The notes below the pieces were generated by a model. That model worked only from the letters and a program-made list of their open reading frames with translations, was not told where the DNA came from and did not search any database. A stretch of DNA of 24,082 bases, from NCBI GenBank assembly GCA_937927265.1, contig CALBCO010000235.1, positions 1 through 24,082 on the forward strand, written 5' to 3'. The DNA is from an uncultured Verrucomicrobiae bacterium. Its GTDB lineage: Bacteria; Verrucomicrobiota; Verrucomicrobiia; Palsa-1439. Every line of letters starts with the position of its first letter. The first letter of the stretch is position 1. A program made the translations under genes and the position numbers. Positions 24,041 to 24,082 of the stretch are shown in pieces.

Positions 24041-24081
24041 TGACGAAACCTCAGTTCGTCCCGAAAATGCTTGGCCCGCTT
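24037..24081 (-). CDS. C-terminal end of an unidentified gene upstream of cmk (partial)
   Basis: On the minus strand the frame reads KRAKHFRDELRFRQ and stops at TGA 24039-24037, overlapping the cmk ATG in the ATGA pattern used throughout this window. That junction is the main support. In many bacteria aromatic amino acid genes (tyrA or aroA) precede cmk, and the helical ending would fit prephenate dehydrogenase, but 14 residues cannot decide it. Confidence 0.4.
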   Translation of the reverse strand, partial: KRAKHFRDELRFRQ

Positions 24082-24082
24082 G

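Noticed and set aside
1..24082. CRISPR array, tRNA, rRNA, integrase or transposase
   Set aside because: I saw no regularly spaced direct repeats, no tRNA-like or rRNA segments and no recombinase motifs on either strand.

Overview
The window is a GC-rich bacterial chromosome segment. The gene set suggests the Planctomycetota-Verrucomicrobiota-Chlamydiota group, most likely a Verrucomicrobiota member. The evidence is a DUF1549/DUF1553 + DUF1501 + PPC-domain trio, a methyltransferase-like/PQQ-propeller fusion, a cdaA-ybbR-glmM operon, and short palindromic repeats found between and inside genes. This assignment rests on gene content only; no rRNA, tRNA, CRISPR, transposase or phage gene was seen.

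Layout. 3-1613 (+): 3' part of a methyltransferase-like/PQQ beta-propeller protein with one in-frame TAG. 1728-3899 (+): RecD2 helicase. 3933-5195 (-): FabF-type ketosynthase. 5254-5333: an 80-bp palindromic element. 5336-8046 (-): isoprenylcysteine-methyltransferase-like membrane protein, then a multi-TM GAF histidine kinase coupled to it by ATGA. 8115-15572 (+): a tightly packed eight-gene run of SDR epimerase, VanZ-like protein, LigA, isochorismatase-family hydrolase, FolP, CdaA, YbbR/CdaR and GlmM. 15635-16453 (-): TPR lipoprotein/secreted-type protein. 16511-17326 (+): sugar-phosphate isomerase/epimerase-like TIM barrel. 17425-22658 (+): DUF1549/1553, DUF1501 and PPC-domain secreted proteins. 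22686-24082 (-): end of an unidentified gene, Cmk and PlsC, with both junctions ATGA overlaps.

How the genes work together. The plus-strand run links DNA ligation, folate synthesis, c-di-AMP synthesis (CdaA with its partner CdaR) and the first committed step toward UDP-GlcNAc and peptidoglycan (GlmM). Five of its seven junctions are 4-nt ATGA overlaps, which suggests one transcript with translational coupling. The secreted trio at 17425-22658 is a recurrent module of unknown function in these phyla. This copy lacks the usual c-type heme motif at the place where DUF1549 proteins often carry one.

Most unusual signal. Several short palindromic or repeat-like sequences appear to have been absorbed in frame into conserved proteins: two in ligA, one in the PPC protein and one forming the C-terminal tail of cmk. 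One of the ligA copies shares its core with the intergenic element at 5254-5333. This resembles, in principle, the Rickettsia palindromic elements that insert into coding genes. The second notable signal is the single amber codon in the otherwise intact PQQ gene; TAG is used nowhere else as a stop in this window except at the end of that same gene.
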